The notes below the pieces were generated by a model, which did not search any database, was not told the DNA's origin, and saw only the letters and a list, made by a program, of their open reading frames with translations. Of a DNA stretch of 64,000 nt, positions 49,333 through 62,122 are shown piece by piece. Every line of letters starts with the position of its first letter. Position 1 is the stretch's first letter. Origin of the DNA: Multifurca ochricompacta (lineage: Eukaryota > Basidiomycota > Agaricomycetes > Russulales > Russulaceae); the NCBI GenBank assembly GCA_022496185.1, contig WTXG01000004.1, forward strand, positions 434,001-498,000, in the 5' to 3' direction. A program made the position numbers and the translations under genes.

Positions 49333-50908
49333 CTCAATGAATGGGCCGGCCGTGTAAACAGACGAGGGAAGAGCGAGAGCAACGTTGGCTAAAGCAGATA
49401 TACTAGCGAGGCGGAGTGCCTCTAGCCATATATAAGCATCGTCTTACACCTAGGAGGCACACCGTGATGGCTCGAAGCGCAGATGTTGGAGGGATGAAAA
49501 TCGGCTACCAGGCTAATATGGCGCAGAAGCGTAGTCAGATAGGTTTAATGGCGAAAGTGATTGGTTCCATGCAACCCGTCCGAACAACGACAACAAAATT
49601 CGGATTATTAGTTTCACTAGTCGGAGGAGGAAATGATCGCCATGTGAGCTCGAAGGGTTCTGGCGTTGTCAAAGAAAGAGTCCAAGTGCCACTTTTCTAA
49701 TTAGCTTACGATCCTGACCTTCAATAGGTTGGAGTTTTGCCGAGTTTTTGCCGACGACAGATCAGCCGAAATGGATGCCAGCCCCGAGTAGTTCGTCTTA
49801 TATTGATTATTTCAACGTACGTCTTCCCTATCGTGCGTAATGATGGTCCATACATGTCACTTGCAAAGTTGAGGTAGGTCTTCCGGCGGGTTCAACGGAT
49901 CTCTTTGCATAGATACAGAAGCCAGCAATGCGTACAAAGACAGTGACAACATTAGCCAGAGGTGAACAAACTCCTCTGAACGAGGACGGGAGATAGCCTG
50001 GCAATTGTAATCAGTAAACGAGGAGAGCGGAACCGATAAAATGTGGGAGATAAAAGGGTGACTTGATGTAGCCGCAAAAGGTTGGCAGACAAATCACTCA
50101 CTAAGGACACGTAGTTGGGCCCTCGCAAGATGAGAAAGTCGCGCCTTCTTCCTGACGCAACAGTAGGCTGAGGCTGGGTGGTTCAAGCTCCAAGGGACAA
50201 TGCTTAAGGAGTCTCAGTAGAGGCTCCTTTACCGAGGGAGTTGCGCAGAGTCGGGGATCTGGGTAAGGGCTGATGCTGGTAGGATGCAACGTCTGCGAAG
50301 CTGTCACGCGACGTGGCATCTACAGGCCTGAGTACTGTCGAACGTACCCAGACGATTAATAAGGCGAGGTCGGTGCAGTGCGCACACGTCCGGTAATGGA
50401 AGCCAGAGTGGTGATATGGGATGGACCCACAAACAAGTACGCTCCGTTGTGCATCTGGAATAGACAGTGCCAGAGTGCGGTCACAGTGGGAAGCTGTTAA
50501 AGATGTTATACCATCCAAACAAATGGCGCATGAGACAGGAAGCACAATGGTGGAAGATACATGAATACATGAGCCGCCGTTACAATATGTAAGATTAAGC
50601 CAATGGGCGGAGGGTCACCACACGGAAGGAATGAGGCAGCTGCCAGTACTCGCCGTTCATACCGTGTACCGCGGATCAGGTAAGCCCTCGGCGACCAAAG
50701 ACGGTAAACCAAGTTTTTCCTTGTGCGGTCGTATGCAATAACCGGAACACGTTTTGTTTGCTCATTATCAAGTAGGATGGGATGGTTGGCAGGGGGGTTT
50801 CACGAAGCGAGGCGAGGCGAGGCGGGGCACGAGCACGCCATGTGACAAGTACCTGAACCTGACCTTCACCCGTGCACCCGTGCGTGTGTCACCACCACCA
50901 AAGCGTGT
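49333..50908. other. Intergenic stretch of about 1.6 kb, no gene seen
   Basis: Upstream of the aspartic protease (minus) and of the small membrane protein (plus), so it includes both promoters. Open frames up to 113 codons occur (for example 50204-50545 minus) but none shows motifs or splice support. Confidence 0.5.
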
Positions 50909-51724
50909 ATGTCTGCAACTGCAACACCAACACTAACCCAGACAGAACCACCGACCCCTACATGGCCTTCTTTATACGATCCCCTCATCGAGTTTCATAA
51001 CCTTGAGCATCGGTCCCCTATCCAGCCAGGTGGACGTTACCTCAAACATGCTGGAGGTTTGCTCATGGCCAATTTTTTTGCTGTCACCGGCCATGTAACT
51101 GACATGTCGATTGGAATTGCATAGATGTATTCCGCTTCACATTCTATTGGACATTGATTTTTAACTCACTGTTCTTCTTAACCACCGGTGGGATTGCCTT
51201 TTTCAATATCATATATCCGCAGCGACGCGGCAAGCGTGAAGTCACCTCGCCTCGGAAACATCCACCTCAACGACTTCCCCATTCGCACTCAATGATACCT
51301 CTGACACCTGTGACATCTGCGCGGTCTCTTGACCCGTTTTTTTCTGAACCTCCAGAGACGACGGAGGTTGAGGAGCCGCACACACCGATGCCGCGAAAAA
51401 ACGTGCAACGGTCGCGAGTGACATATGCACTGTTCACGCTGCTTACGTTTCTAGTTACTGCGGTGACTGCATCGTTCATAGAGAGCGCTGTGGTTGGATA
51501 CGTTCTATGGGCGGTGTGCAAGGCTGGAGACTTTAATATTTCTACGTGAGTGTGAAACTGATACGCGCAAAAAAGGCTCAAATTTGATGAGACGTGCGTG
51601 GTTTGTTTTTTTGTCGGGGGCATCTTGGCACAGGTGGATACCTCCTGTCTGGGCGCTCATCATTGTGAGCTCGGTGGTACTGGGGTGTGTCAAGATTTGG
51701 TCGTTCTTGTTAAAGTTGAGTTGA
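50909..51724 (+). CDS. Small fungal integral membrane protein of unknown function
   Basis: Exons 50909-51056, 51125-51545 and 51634-51724 give 219 residues. A Pro/Thr-rich start leads to YLKHAGDVFRFTFYWTLIFN, a first long hydrophobic stretch (LFFLTTGGIAFFNIIYP), a polar loop of about 70 residues with basic and Ser/Pro content, a second hydrophobic stretch (ALFTLLTFLVTAVTASF, SAVVGYVLWAVCKAG) and a third (TWIPPVWALIIVSSVVLG). I associate the pattern (DVFRFT..YWT, then TWIPPVW) with conserved fungal integral membrane proteins of unknown role, but cannot name one. Frame is intact and splice sites are good, so the gene itself is credible. Confidence 0.78.
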
Positions 51725-52420
51725 CATACCTTACATTGCAGGGCTTTCCCGTCTGTGATCGACCGAATTTAAGTAGCAGGATCCGTTTCGGGGGCGAGGG
51801 CGGGGGCGGCGGTGTCGAGTCGGAATAATCGGAAACGGGAAAATAGTATCGGATTTTCAAATCTGGGCCGGGCCAGTGTATCATATTATCATATCATATC
51901 ATATCATGTTGTGTATCGTGTCGTATCGTGTCGTATCGTATCCCCCATTATATCCCCCCCAAGAATTGATTTGAGAGGGGAAATTGCGGTACGGAGATAT
52001 GAAAACCGGAGCGGAGCATCATATTTATTATTATTATTTCGCGCGTTGTTCGCTCATCGCACATGGAAATCGGTGAAACTCGGGTTTGGGTGTGGTCTCA
52101 GGTGTCAGGGGTACTGCCTTATTTTATCCTCCTTAATGTTTGATGGCCGACCGAACCGACATCGGCCAAAATAAAATGAAAATAGAAATAAAATGAAAAT
52201 AAAAAAATAAAATAAAATAAACGGCGGTTTGACCGGTCGGTCGGTGGTTGTGGTGGTGGTGATTCTATTTTATTCAGTTCAGTTCAGTTCTGTTGGTGTT
52301 CTTCTGTGTTTCTGGCTCTGCCTTTTAATATACAATACACTACACCCACTCACACCCACACTCTCTTTCCTTGTCTTCTCTCTCCAACCAACCCCGTAAC
52401 CCCATACGACCTTATTCCTC
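51725..52420. other. Simple-repeat-rich intergenic stretch, no gene seen
   Basis: Contains pentamer repeats at 51883-51945 (ATCAT/GTATC units), A-rich AAAATGAAAT repeats at 52170-52225, GGTGGT repeats at 52235-52262 and a CT-rich leader at 52340-52390 before the next gene. No coding signal. Confidence 0.6.
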
Positions 52421-54042
52421 ATGCGGAGCTGTCTTAAACATCCCTCTCCCTCTCCCTCTCCTGCCAATTCGCCTAGCATAGCGACCCCTCCTCCTACTCG
52501 TGATCCTACCCCGCCACTTATCCCCCCAGATGTTCCATCCCTCGCTGCAAAACGCCGTCCGGCTCCATCTCTTATTGAAGCATGCCTTACACGTAGATGC
52601 GTTCATTTTTGCTCAGAGCTTGTCGACAAAGTTTTTGTTGCCGACGAGTGGGATCGCTCTCCAGCGGAAGCTACCCCAAGGTTGACATACCAGTGAGTCA
52701 TTTTCCCCCAAATTTTCTCGTCACTTTTTTCTTCACTGTTTGTTCCATGCGACTGCCTTGTGTCTCCTTACTTGTTATATGTTTTCCTCTGGTCATACCC
52801 TCTTTCCCTCTCAGGGACTGCGATACTCCTTCAACGGTAACTTTTTTTCTCCCCGTTCATTCATTTTTTTTTTCTATCGTGTGATGCTTTACCTCATTTT
52901 GGGCATTTGTCTAACAACATGAATCATCGCAAGGGATATGCTAGAGCTCAAAGAGATTCAGCGTTCCCTCCCTCACGCTATACAACCTTTCGATGATCCT
53001 GATCTTCCAGAGTTGAACGCTCGTGGTGTTCCTCGCACCCACTTTCTCAACACCGTTCCTGTTGGGCTTGTGCCACTCATTAACCCCAGTGCCACTACTT
53101 GTACTTCGTCCACGTCACAGCCTAGATCAGCGTCAACTTCACCTTCCATGTTATTCAAACCAAAAATGGAATATTCAGCCCCTCAACATCTCCTCCTTCC
53201 TCTCGCCCACCACCTCTCCCCCATCTACACCACCACCCCCTCACATCTTAGTGACAAGTTCACCCCATTTACATAACATGAGCTCCCCTAAGCTCCCCTC
53301 GCCTCCCACCCCTCCCGTTGAACCTTGGGTTCCACCCCCGCCCCCGCCCCGCCTTCCTTACAACATTCCAATCCAACCACGTCCAGTGCCTCGCTTCAAC
53401 TTTTTGCCTCTACTAGAGACGTCTGCGTCGCCTTCGCCGGGTCCTGATCCCCATTCTCAGTATCCTCGATTGCCCCATTCTCAGGATCTGCCAAAGGCTT
53501 CCCAAGGACGTACCCCATCTCCACCAGCTTCCTCATCGTCGCCACATTCCTTGCATTTGACAGGAGCTTTGAAAACCTCGTCATTTTCTTCGATAGGCAT
53601 CTCTCCGTCAGCTACTCTGGCCAACTCGGATCCTCTTACCGCATCAGATCGGCCGCCAAATCCGCTTACCGCTCAATTGTTTCCTCCCTCGCCTGCCTCG
53701 ACCGCTCCCTCCTCACCTGGGGATGGGAAGGACGCTCCTTTGGAAGACTCGGCACACCTTGAGGCCGAATTGTCGCGTCTATGGCGTGGTCAATTGTACA
53801 ACACCGATGGCGAGACAGAAACAGAAGAGAGTGAAACAGAGTCCAGCGTCGTGCACACCGAAGCCGAGTCAGATGGCGAGAGTACGTACGCTGTGGTCGC
53901 CCCCCGTCGTGCTTTGAAGGTCGCCCATCCACCTGTGGCTGTAGCGACCGCTACGGATGCGGATGATGATGAGGGTGAGATGTCGCTTGTTGAGCTCGAG
54001 AGTGGGGTCATCACCTTTGTGCGTGTTCCTCGCCGACGGTGA
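52421..54042 (+). CDS. Proline/serine-rich protein with a possible PP1-docking motif, frame broken twice
   Basis: Exons 52421-52692 and 52934-54042. A conserved-looking N-terminal block reads SLIEACLTRRCVHFCSELV, DKVFVADEWDRSPAEATPR, LTYQ then DMLELKEIQRSLPHA across the 241-nt intron. RCVHF fits the RVxF consensus for protein phosphatase 1 binding. The rest is rich in Pro, Ser and Thr with acidic patches (NTDGETETEESETESS, ATDADDDEGEMSLVELE). Two base losses are evident: an A in CCAAAAATGG near 53163 and a C in CTCCCCCATC near 53218; coding bases sum to 1381 and two more give 461 codons. I do not recognise the family; a phosphatase-regulator role is only suggested by the motif. Confidence 0.68.
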
Positions 54043-56279
54043 CTCTTATCCACTCGGTCGTGTCCTATTTGACTGGCTATCTTGTATTGCTACGTCTATT
54101 AGTCGCAAGGGACCCCCATCCATTCTTGCTCGCTGCTTGGCATTCTATCTTTCTCTTTTTCCTCTTTTCCTACGCTTCACAATACCGTCCTAAAACTTAT
54201 GCATATAAAGACACGTCTCCCCTTAAGTAACCATCAAAGCTTTCATATTTGCATATGGCTTATTCCGCCGTCGTGGTAGATGTCCGCACCTTACACTTCC
54301 TGTGATAATTTACCTGACCTGTTCATTTTTTTCACCGAACTCGTGATTCTGCTGCGCTCGGTCTTAAGTTCTAACTTATCCTTCACATTTGCAGCTGCTG
54401 GGGCCTCTACCTTCTTCGCGGCAACGTTGCAATGGTGCGTGTATCTATTTCCAGTTGTCCACCTGTTCTCGGACGGTAGCTGACCTTGTGGCGCTCCCCC
54501 CTCCCCCCCCTGGAATCGCCTTCATATGACGTGTACGTCCTGAAGCAACTGCAGTTCGCCGTTAGCTCAGTGCGGGGCACCACATGCTCTTAGCTGAACG
54601 TTGAAACCCTGAAATGGTGGTTTGTGGGACGGACGATGCGTTTGCCTACGCAGTACTACCCCTCGCCCCCCCCCCCCCCTGCCTGCCCCCACCCCCACCC
54701 CCAACAGCGGCGTACAAGTCAATGGCATCATCACCCACCAGGGGCATGTATCGACGGAGGCAATTTCTGTCATCTGGAAGGGAGATGGTACTCGGAAGCT
54801 TTTCCAGTAAAGCCATCTAGGAATTCTCCTGGGTGCTTTGCTAAATTACTTCTAGACATCACCTTTCTCATGTGTTTTGTGCTTCGACTTCGAGCCTTCG
54901 ACGACTCGTGCCGTGACTCCGATTTCGGGCTGGTGGCTTGACAGCGTGACACTAACAGAATTCTCGGCCCCTGACTCTAGCTAAGCTAGCCAACCACCAT
55001 TGAACCACCATGAATGCATGCATACATGCGCATCACGCATCAATCAACATCAACAAGCCTGGGAATTCAGTGCATTAAACCGGGGGCTCTTCATGATCAT
55101 GGGAAGTAATTCCCGATTTCGAGGCGGGGACTACAGCAAACGTATGACCTAAGGAGGATACGGCGCCCCTAGTGGACACTGGATGTAATAACTAATGCCA
55201 CTCGCTCCCTATTTTACGTTTATGTAGGTGACACGGGCGCAAAAAACGCCTCGCAAGCAAGACAGCCGAACGTTTCGTAAGTAAGTATGTGATCCTTTGT
55301 TGGAACTAACCCATTCTAGTGCTGATCACTTGTAAACAACTGGCTGGATGGTTGCAATGTCAATGTCGCATAGTTCCGGGAGGGAAGGGGGGTCGAAAAT
55401 TCGGTCTTCTGCCTGTTCCCAATGTGCGCACAAAGACGTCGTCGTCCATGGACCTCACTGCAGGGCTCTCAAAGCATACCCTGGTCGCGCGCGTGCGTGC
55501 TTGTAACCCCATACACATATACCCACAGGTGGAAAAGAAAGGTTCCGCCTGCTATAGTTATCACATGAGCGGGCCCCTAGCCAAATTGTCCAAGGTTCAA
55601 GGTTCAAGGTTCAAGTATGAAGTATGAATGAAGTTTGAAGCACTTTTGCGTTATTTGCGCCTGTGGCTTCAGGCCCGAGTTTTTGACATTCTTAAATTCT
55701 GAGGGGTGACCGGGGGTACAGCTGGAGGTCTGAGGTCTGAGGTCTATAGTTTGGGTCTGGATTCCCATCGATCATGATTGATTTTACGGGAATTTCCCGA
55801 TCCTGCCAATCCTGAACAAATTTTCTTGGTCTTGTCGAGACCATGAGGAGACCACATTCTGGAAGAAGAAATGAATATAATGATACCGAGGACAAATGCT
55901 TGACCAGCCTGCATTCGTGGTACAGCAAGGCATTGTCGGCACCGCGTTCCTCGTAGAAACCAGTAGATGAGGTATTGATACCAAGCAGCTTGTTGAGTTA
56001 TTGGTGTTGAGCGTGTTGCAAATGTCACCGTAGTCCCAGGCACCATTATGCCAAGGAGCGGTATACGGTATACACCCCCCGTGTTCCTATTACGTTCTGT
56101 TGTTGAGGTGTGAGGAGCAGACTGAAGTCTGGGTTGTCCCCCTGAGGTCATGCATACCTCTAGTGCCCAGCCCAGCGTAGCGTCATTTGTACAAAATTTC
56201 GTCCCCCATAACTACCAAGTTGTACAGACCCCGTCCCCTGCGGATCTGGGCTTAACATCATCTCTCTTACCCCAAGCGC
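54043..56279. other. Gene-poor stretch of about 2.2 kb, no gene seen
   Basis: Between two genes that converge. It contains C-runs (near 54500 and 54663), a heptamer repeat AAGGTTC at about 55593-55615, and short direct repeats GAGGTCT at 55725-55742. A 135-codon minus-strand frame (55744-56151) has some hydrophobic content but no recognisable motif or splice structure. No transposon ends were found. Confidence 0.5.
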
Positions 56280-57833
56280 CTATATCTCTTCGATGCGTAA
56301 ATCTTCATCATCCTCTTCTTCAGTCTCCTCCACCTGCGGGTCCTTCTCTGTCTCCGGGCCCTCCTCACGCTTTAGCAGGTTAACGAGTCGCTCAACATGT
56401 TCAGAAACAGCATCATTGGTCTCTTGTTCGTGTAGCGCACGCACGACCTCATAGACTCCGTGCATGCGCAGATAGTCGCGTCCCCAACGTGTCGTACAAA
56501 GCAAAAGGAGCGTCTCTACGTGAGTGAGTCGCAAAACGGCATCAGATTCGCGCTTCTTAGTCAATGGGAGGAATTGCAACGCTTCCGGAAGCTGTTCCTG
56601 AGCGTCGAGATCAAACTCTTCGGGACCGGCTAATGGGAGGAGAATGTGTTGCAGAGCATCAATTCCGGGCGCAGAGAGGTTTGACGGTGGAACGAGCACG
56701 GTGTCAGATTCTGGCCTCAGGATGGCTTGGTGTCCCTGAGTATAGAATGAGCAATTTCTAGGGCCGATGAGGACAAGCCGATATGCAGCGCGCAATGGAA
56801 CAGGTGACGCACTTGATGAGTGATGAAACGCCACCGCGACGGATAGTGTCCTTGTGCTCCGTGAAAATGACGAGCTTTGTGAGGGGATAATCAACTCGCC
56901 CGGTAGCTTCCGGTTGGAGTGGGTTTGAAGATTGAGGCGTCAAGAAGAATAGACGCCCTGGGAGGGTCTGAGAGGACTGATCAATCTTTGTAGGGGATAA
57001 CGAAGAATCGCCGTAATACCGTGGACAGATTTGCGAATACACTCGCTAGAAAGTGAAGCTCGCTTTTTCGTGGGCGCTCGTCTAGTGAGACGCCAGGACC
57101 TACATTCGCGCCTTGCACGAACGCGTCAATGAGCAAGGGAAGCGCATGCGCATTTATCTCGTGGCCAGCTGGATACGGAACGGGTGGTGCACAACTACCT
57201 GCTCTCGACTGCGTCGGATAAAATGGCCCAGCAGAGGAGGGAGATTGAAGTATAGGGATCTGAAGGGCTAAAAGGGCAGTGCATGACCTCGGAGAGGCGG
57301 TGAGGTTGGAAAGTAGCATGGCGGCAAGATCGCCAAGGGTCGATTGGGGGTGCTACGGATCATTGGCTTTGGCCGATAAAGGGAACCAAGAGAGAGACGA
57401 ACTACTATGTAAGACACCAAGAACGTTAAGAAGGATTGGTCGATAAGATATGGATGAATTATAGATGAATCCGAGAGATTAACCAAGGCGCGGAAGGCAT
57501 CGTGTGCTATCGCCTGCGCGTCGTCGCAAAACAGACCGAACGATTTGTGATGAGGAAAAAGCATACTTACAAGATTGTCTCTACATAAGAGCTTCAGATC
57601 TCTGATCGTTGTACTCTCTTGTGATTTTTGCAGACCGGTCTGTGATTGCAAACCATGAAAAAAGATTGCTCGATGAGGAGCATGTTTGAGAGTATGAGGC
57701 AAAAGATTTTCTAATGCAATTTGCCTTGCTTGTGGATTCTTATCGTGCAAGAATTGAAATAGCTAAAGATTGGTTGATAAAGAAGGATGAGAAACGAGAA
57801 ATGAGAAATAACCTCTATTAAATCTTGTTGCAT
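56280..57833 (-). CDS. HGH1: Hgh1 (DUF383/DUF384), chaperone-like armadillo protein
   Basis: Hgh1 is a conserved helical-repeat protein; in yeast it acts in folding of translation elongation factor eEF2. Exons: 57833-57813, 57762-57571, 57513-57406, 57352-57020, 56967-56813, 56757-56280, giving 428 residues. The first exon encodes only MQQDLIE. Conserved segments: FLHDKNPQARQIALENLLP, HDAFRALVNLSDS, AAMLLSNLTASPR, LHFLASVFANLST, RLFFLTPQ, YPLTKLVIFTEHKD, IRRGGVSSLIKNCSFY and LRLTHVETLLLLCTTRWGRD, with a strongly acidic C-terminus (EETEEEDDEDLRIEEI). The junction 56968-57019 has a weak donor, chosen to restore the frame. Confidence 0.93.
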
Positions 57834-57956
57834 AATGATGAATGTGGTGATAATTGAAGTAGAGTGGCAGGTTTGATGACTAATCCAAAGTAGCTTTAAC
57901 TCTACTTGTCGTCGTCGGTGACGGTGACTCCGACCGACTCGAACTCTCGAGATCAT

Positions 57957-60190
57957 ATGGCCTACAATTTGACAAGGGAAACTCAATCGATACTCAAAGA
58001 ATGCGAGAGTAACCCTCCTTCTTTCTCTCTTCAACTCTATCATGATAACTGGACTCTCAATTCTGGACCCAAGTTCTTGTATAATAGTCCCGCTTTCGCC
58101 GTACACTTTCTCTTTACTCTCTTTCCTCCCCTTGTGTTCACACGCTACGTTTAGGCATTATTTGATGACATTAAGGCCAATCGGATACCCATCGACCTTC
58201 TAGAGCTCTTTGATGCGGCCAGGGTTCCCTTTTACGAAGGCGTGTCATATTCACCTTTGTGCTTCGGACAAATCCATTGACACCTTGCAGGATGCATGAT
58301 CGTAGAGATTGAAGAATTCAAACAAATAAACTCGAAGGATAACTCAAAGGACAACAAATTGCCAGAGAAAACTGTCACGCGTGTCCTCCTTCGTCCCAAT
58401 TCTGAAACCCTCTTCGCCGACCTTTGCCTTCTCAACCAAAAGGGTGGTGGAAAGTGGACAGATGAAGATGCACTTGAAGTCGAGGCTAAAATCCTTGTGT
58501 GTTGTTATCGACATTCTCTTCGGCGTTCTCACTCATCTGGTCTTTTGACAGCTCGCTACATCACCACCCCTCTGCTTGGACCCAGATCCCCGTCTTGGAA
58601 AAATCGCGAATAGCCTTTACCGCATATCCCTTCCCAGGACACCACCTCCCTTACGGCCAAAGAAGCGCAAAGCAAATAGTCTGGAGTCGACAGAGGAAGA
58701 TGAGGCGTCTTGGAACCGCAAAGCTAAGATCATTCGATTCATGGACCCGAAACCCACGCGTAGTGCCACTCCATCGTATGTCTGGTTCTGCAACCCAGCA
58801 CTTTTGCTGTTTATAACGCACTTCTTTAGATATCGATTACTCGATCATCTCAAGCGCATCAGGGCTGCGCCACCCCCTCCACCACCCGAAAATAACGCGG
58901 CAGGATTGACGGTCGTCAACCATAGTAATCCATTGCACAGTATGCCAACTAGTCATGCACCGGCACAACAACCTACTCCTCAACCTCACCCCGGGCACAC
59001 AGCCAGACCCCTTCACAGTCTCAACCTCCATCTCAGCCTCAACCGCAGCCTGCGTCACAATCTCAGCCACAATCCCAGCCTTTACAACCACAACCACCCC
59101 CACGCTCAACCGCAACGCCAGTCGTCGCTGCGCCGTCTACGCCTGGAAGCACAGATACCAAAAAGTCTACTCCGAAGCCGACAATGAAGAGGACCCAAAC
59201 CCCAGGCGATGGGACGCTTGGCACTCCAACGCCCACTACAACACCCGTGCAACTCACCCCCCAGCTCCCGCCTCAGCATCTACGTTCAAGCAATCGACCT
59301 GCTTCGCGTTCTACGTCTCAATCTCCGCACCCTTCTGCTACGGTTATCGTCGCCGCTACTAATGGCCTGATTTCTTCCCCACATGTTGCACCGTCACCCG
59401 CGTTACACGCAATGGGTGTCACTGGCACCAATACTGCATCTAGTAACTCCCCACGCCCGCCCGCGCAGCCCATCACCCAACCTCCGCAGGGCCAGCAGCA
59501 GCCTCAAGTTCCAAACCAGGTTCAGCAACCACGTCCACCGTTCCCCCAACAAATGAAAGGCTTTGCGCCGCCGCCTTCACAGAGCTATATGACAGCAAAC
59601 ATGGCCGCAAACATGTCTCCAGCTCTGTACAAGCAGGTATCAGCGGCCCAGGCCCAGAACCAAAATACGAAGATGGGTGTACCGGGACAACAGCCAATGA
59701 CTCCTCAAGCCCAGGCCCAGGCACAAGCACGACAGCTGTACTACATGGTCGCACAGGCCCAAGCTCACGCGCACGGAGTGGGACAGGTCCCCGGACAAGC
59801 TCAAGGGATCGCCCTTACCCCCGCTCAGTTACATGCCCGGTATGCGCAGCTTGCACACCTGCAAGCGGCACAGGCCCAGCAACAACAGCAACAACAACAG
59901 CAGCAGCAGCAGCAGAACGGACAGGCACCACCAATGTCTCGCACGCCTTTGCTAATTCCGCCGCTGTTGCGAATGGGAACCCGCAGGCGACATCGCGCTC
60001 ACCTATACCAAACGCCAATGGCCAGGGCCAGCATCCTGTACCACAGCACTTTTCAGCGTCTGGACAATCGCAGCAACAGCAACAGGCTTTAGCTCTTGCC
60101 CAAGCACAGATGCAATATGCAGCCAACTGCAACAGCAGCAACAAGTACAACAACAAGTACAAGTACAACAACAAGTACAGCAGCAGCAGC

Positions 60191-60260
<70 letters not shown>

Positions 60261-60647
60261 CAACAACAACAACAGCAGCAGCAGCAGCAGCAACAACAAC
60301 AACAGCAGCAACAGCAGCAGCAGCAGCAGCAGCATCCGGGACAAACCCAAGATATGACACAACCAGGACAATTGTTCACTCATGTGAATTCGCAGATGCC
60401 CATCCCATTTCAATTGATACAGGCTCAAGCCCAGGCTCAGGCTCAGGCTCAGACTGGTAGCCGGGTGGCCGGGTTTTCTAACCTGCACGCATGGCAGCAA
60501 TTACAGATGTCCATGGGTGGGATGAATGGGATGGCGTTCCGACCGGGCAGCGGCCAGCCGCACCCAGCATTCACTGCTACCGCTACCGCTGCTCAGGCCA
60601 AAGCAGCGCAAGCACAGGCGCAATCTCAGGGCACAGGAGCGCGGTGA
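57957..60647 (+). CDS. SPT20: Spt20, SAGA complex subunit with a long polyglutamine region; four one-base losses
   Basis: Spt20 holds the SAGA histone acetyltransferase complex together. Exons: 57957-58100, 58155-58239, 58291-58496, 58552-58775, 58830-60647. The Spt20 domain is clear: NPPSFSLQLYHDNWTLNSGP, IPIDLLELFDAARVPFYEG, MIVEIEEFKQI, RVLLRPNSETLFADLCLLNQ, KWTDEDALEVEAKIL, LDPDPRLGKIAN, SYRLLDHLKRIR. The remainder is Pro/Gln/Ala-rich with two glutamine runs. Intron 58240-58290 starts GCGTGT (GC-AG). Losses: a G near 59000, an A near 59933, a C near 60124 and an A near 60259. Exons 4-5 total 2042 bases; four more give 682 codons, ending QSQGTGAR. Intended length about 826 residues. Confidence 0.9.
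59877..60335 (+). repeat. CAA/CAG trinucleotide tracts coding for glutamine in Spt20
   Basis: A first tract at about 59877-59915 codes for some 13 Gln. A second at about 60125-60335 codes for roughly 70 residues, nearly all Gln with a few Val near its start. CAA dominates and CAG blocks interrupt it. One base is missing in the middle (CAACACAAC near 60259). Minus-strand frames of pure Leu, Cys or Val are shadows of this repeat. Confidence 0.92.
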
Positions 60648-61117
60648 TCAGTTATTATATGCGTGATATTGTACGTACCGTCTGGTTTGTCAATGCGCGA
60701 ACACCAGCCTTTTTTGTTTTTGTTTTTGTTTTTGTTTTGTTCATTACAGGACTCTACGTTTGTAAGCTTATTCCTGTAGTATTTGTATCACACACACACA
60801 TCATGGGATCGCGGTCACGCTATCACCCACATTACAGTACTTGACGGTTTCAGGAGGCGGAATACCAGACTACTCGTCGTCTTCATCGTCATCGTAGGAG
60901 TAGTAGGTAGGAGTAGGAGTAGTAGTAGTAGTAGTATGTCGTCACCTCTTGTCCGTCCCGGCACACGCACACATATCCATCTTGAATCAATGCGCACTTT
61001 CATTCGCAAGCGTGCATGCATAATTGTCAGATAGCGCTAACGATGATCTCATGACGTTATCGCAAGTGAGCTCCCTTACAATCGCTGCTAGACGTCTGCT
61101 TTAAATCTTCTTCTTTC

Positions 61118-61145
61118 TATACTATACTATACTATACTATACTAT
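61118..61145 (+). repeat. Pentanucleotide microsatellite (TATAC)n
   Basis: Five to six tandem TATAC units downstream of SPT20. Confidence 0.9.
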
Positions 61146-62122
61146 TATATTCCCCCCACCGCGCGACCGCGGTGATTGCCTCACTTCTCGACAAAACTAC
61201 TTAGTTGGGAAGGTTAATTCAAAAATAGCTCATCGCGTCGCCACGGCTATGGCATTCCATCCACTAGTACCAAGTTACCAAAGGCCGCCCGCGAAAAAAA
61301 AACTTTGGAAAAGCCCGGCGGCGGCCCCCCCCCACGGTCACTAATCTAATTTCCAGTTAAGTAAACGCGTGTCTACTACCGTCTTCTGAGCTAACAGAAT
61401 TTATTTGTTTATTTTTTTCTTATTTATTTATTTATTTTTCAATCACCGTTGGTGAGAGAAGAGAAGATCTGAGTTGACGACGATGATCACAAGTCCCGTG
61501 AACGTCGCTCGTCTCGTCATTTAATGGATAGGATAGGATAGGATATACATAGGTGGATTTAAGGCGCACCCGAACGGCGTGGCATCCAGCGAGCTACATA
61601 TCGAAAAATTCGGTGCAGGGGGGTCCGATAGGGAGAAGGACCTAATTGATTGACCCTTTAGTGGCGTCGCCTTTTTTAAGTCAGACGCGGATGACACCCA
61701 GCGGTACCGCGGACTGAGAATGAAACCCTACGCGTACGGTACCATACATACATTAAGGAACTTGAGACCCATGAGAATTTTTAGAGTTGCAAGTTTTGTT
61801 TTTCGGTTACTCAACGGTCACCTCTCAGGACCAGGACTCGCCTCGTCCTCGTAAATGTTTCGTAAGTGAGCACCGGGTATTTGAGGGATCAAAAAAATAC
61901 AAATGAGTGGGGGGGAGAGGGGGAGGGGGGGCCCTGCGATTGCGGATTTTCTGGTGGTGGGTGGGCTGGCATTAGCGCACACGCGCAAAGAAGAAAATGT
62001 ACATGCGCTCTGCTCTGCAAGTGAAAACAAAGAGGGAAGGGGCCCGTTAAAGTAGAGTAGAGTATATCTGATCCTGATGGACGCGCGGCTAAGGCCCCAT
62101 AAAACCGCGCAGCAGGAAAATA

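Noticed and set aside
49416..49700. 94-codon plus-strand frame overlapping the protease upstream region
   Set aside because: No recognisable sequence and it lies in a promoter interval.
54558..54626. tRNA-like sequence (GTTAGCTCAGTGCGGGG with a possible seven-pair acceptor stem)
   Set aside because: The D and T stems do not pair, the B-box is poor and the length is under 70 bases.
55744..56151. 135-codon minus-strand frame with hydrophobic parts
   Set aside because: No motif, no splice context, and composition fits chance; not enough to call a gene.
60003..60500. Minus-strand frames of poly-Leu, poly-Cys and poly-Val
   Set aside because: They are mirror translations of the CAA/CAG tract of SPT20.
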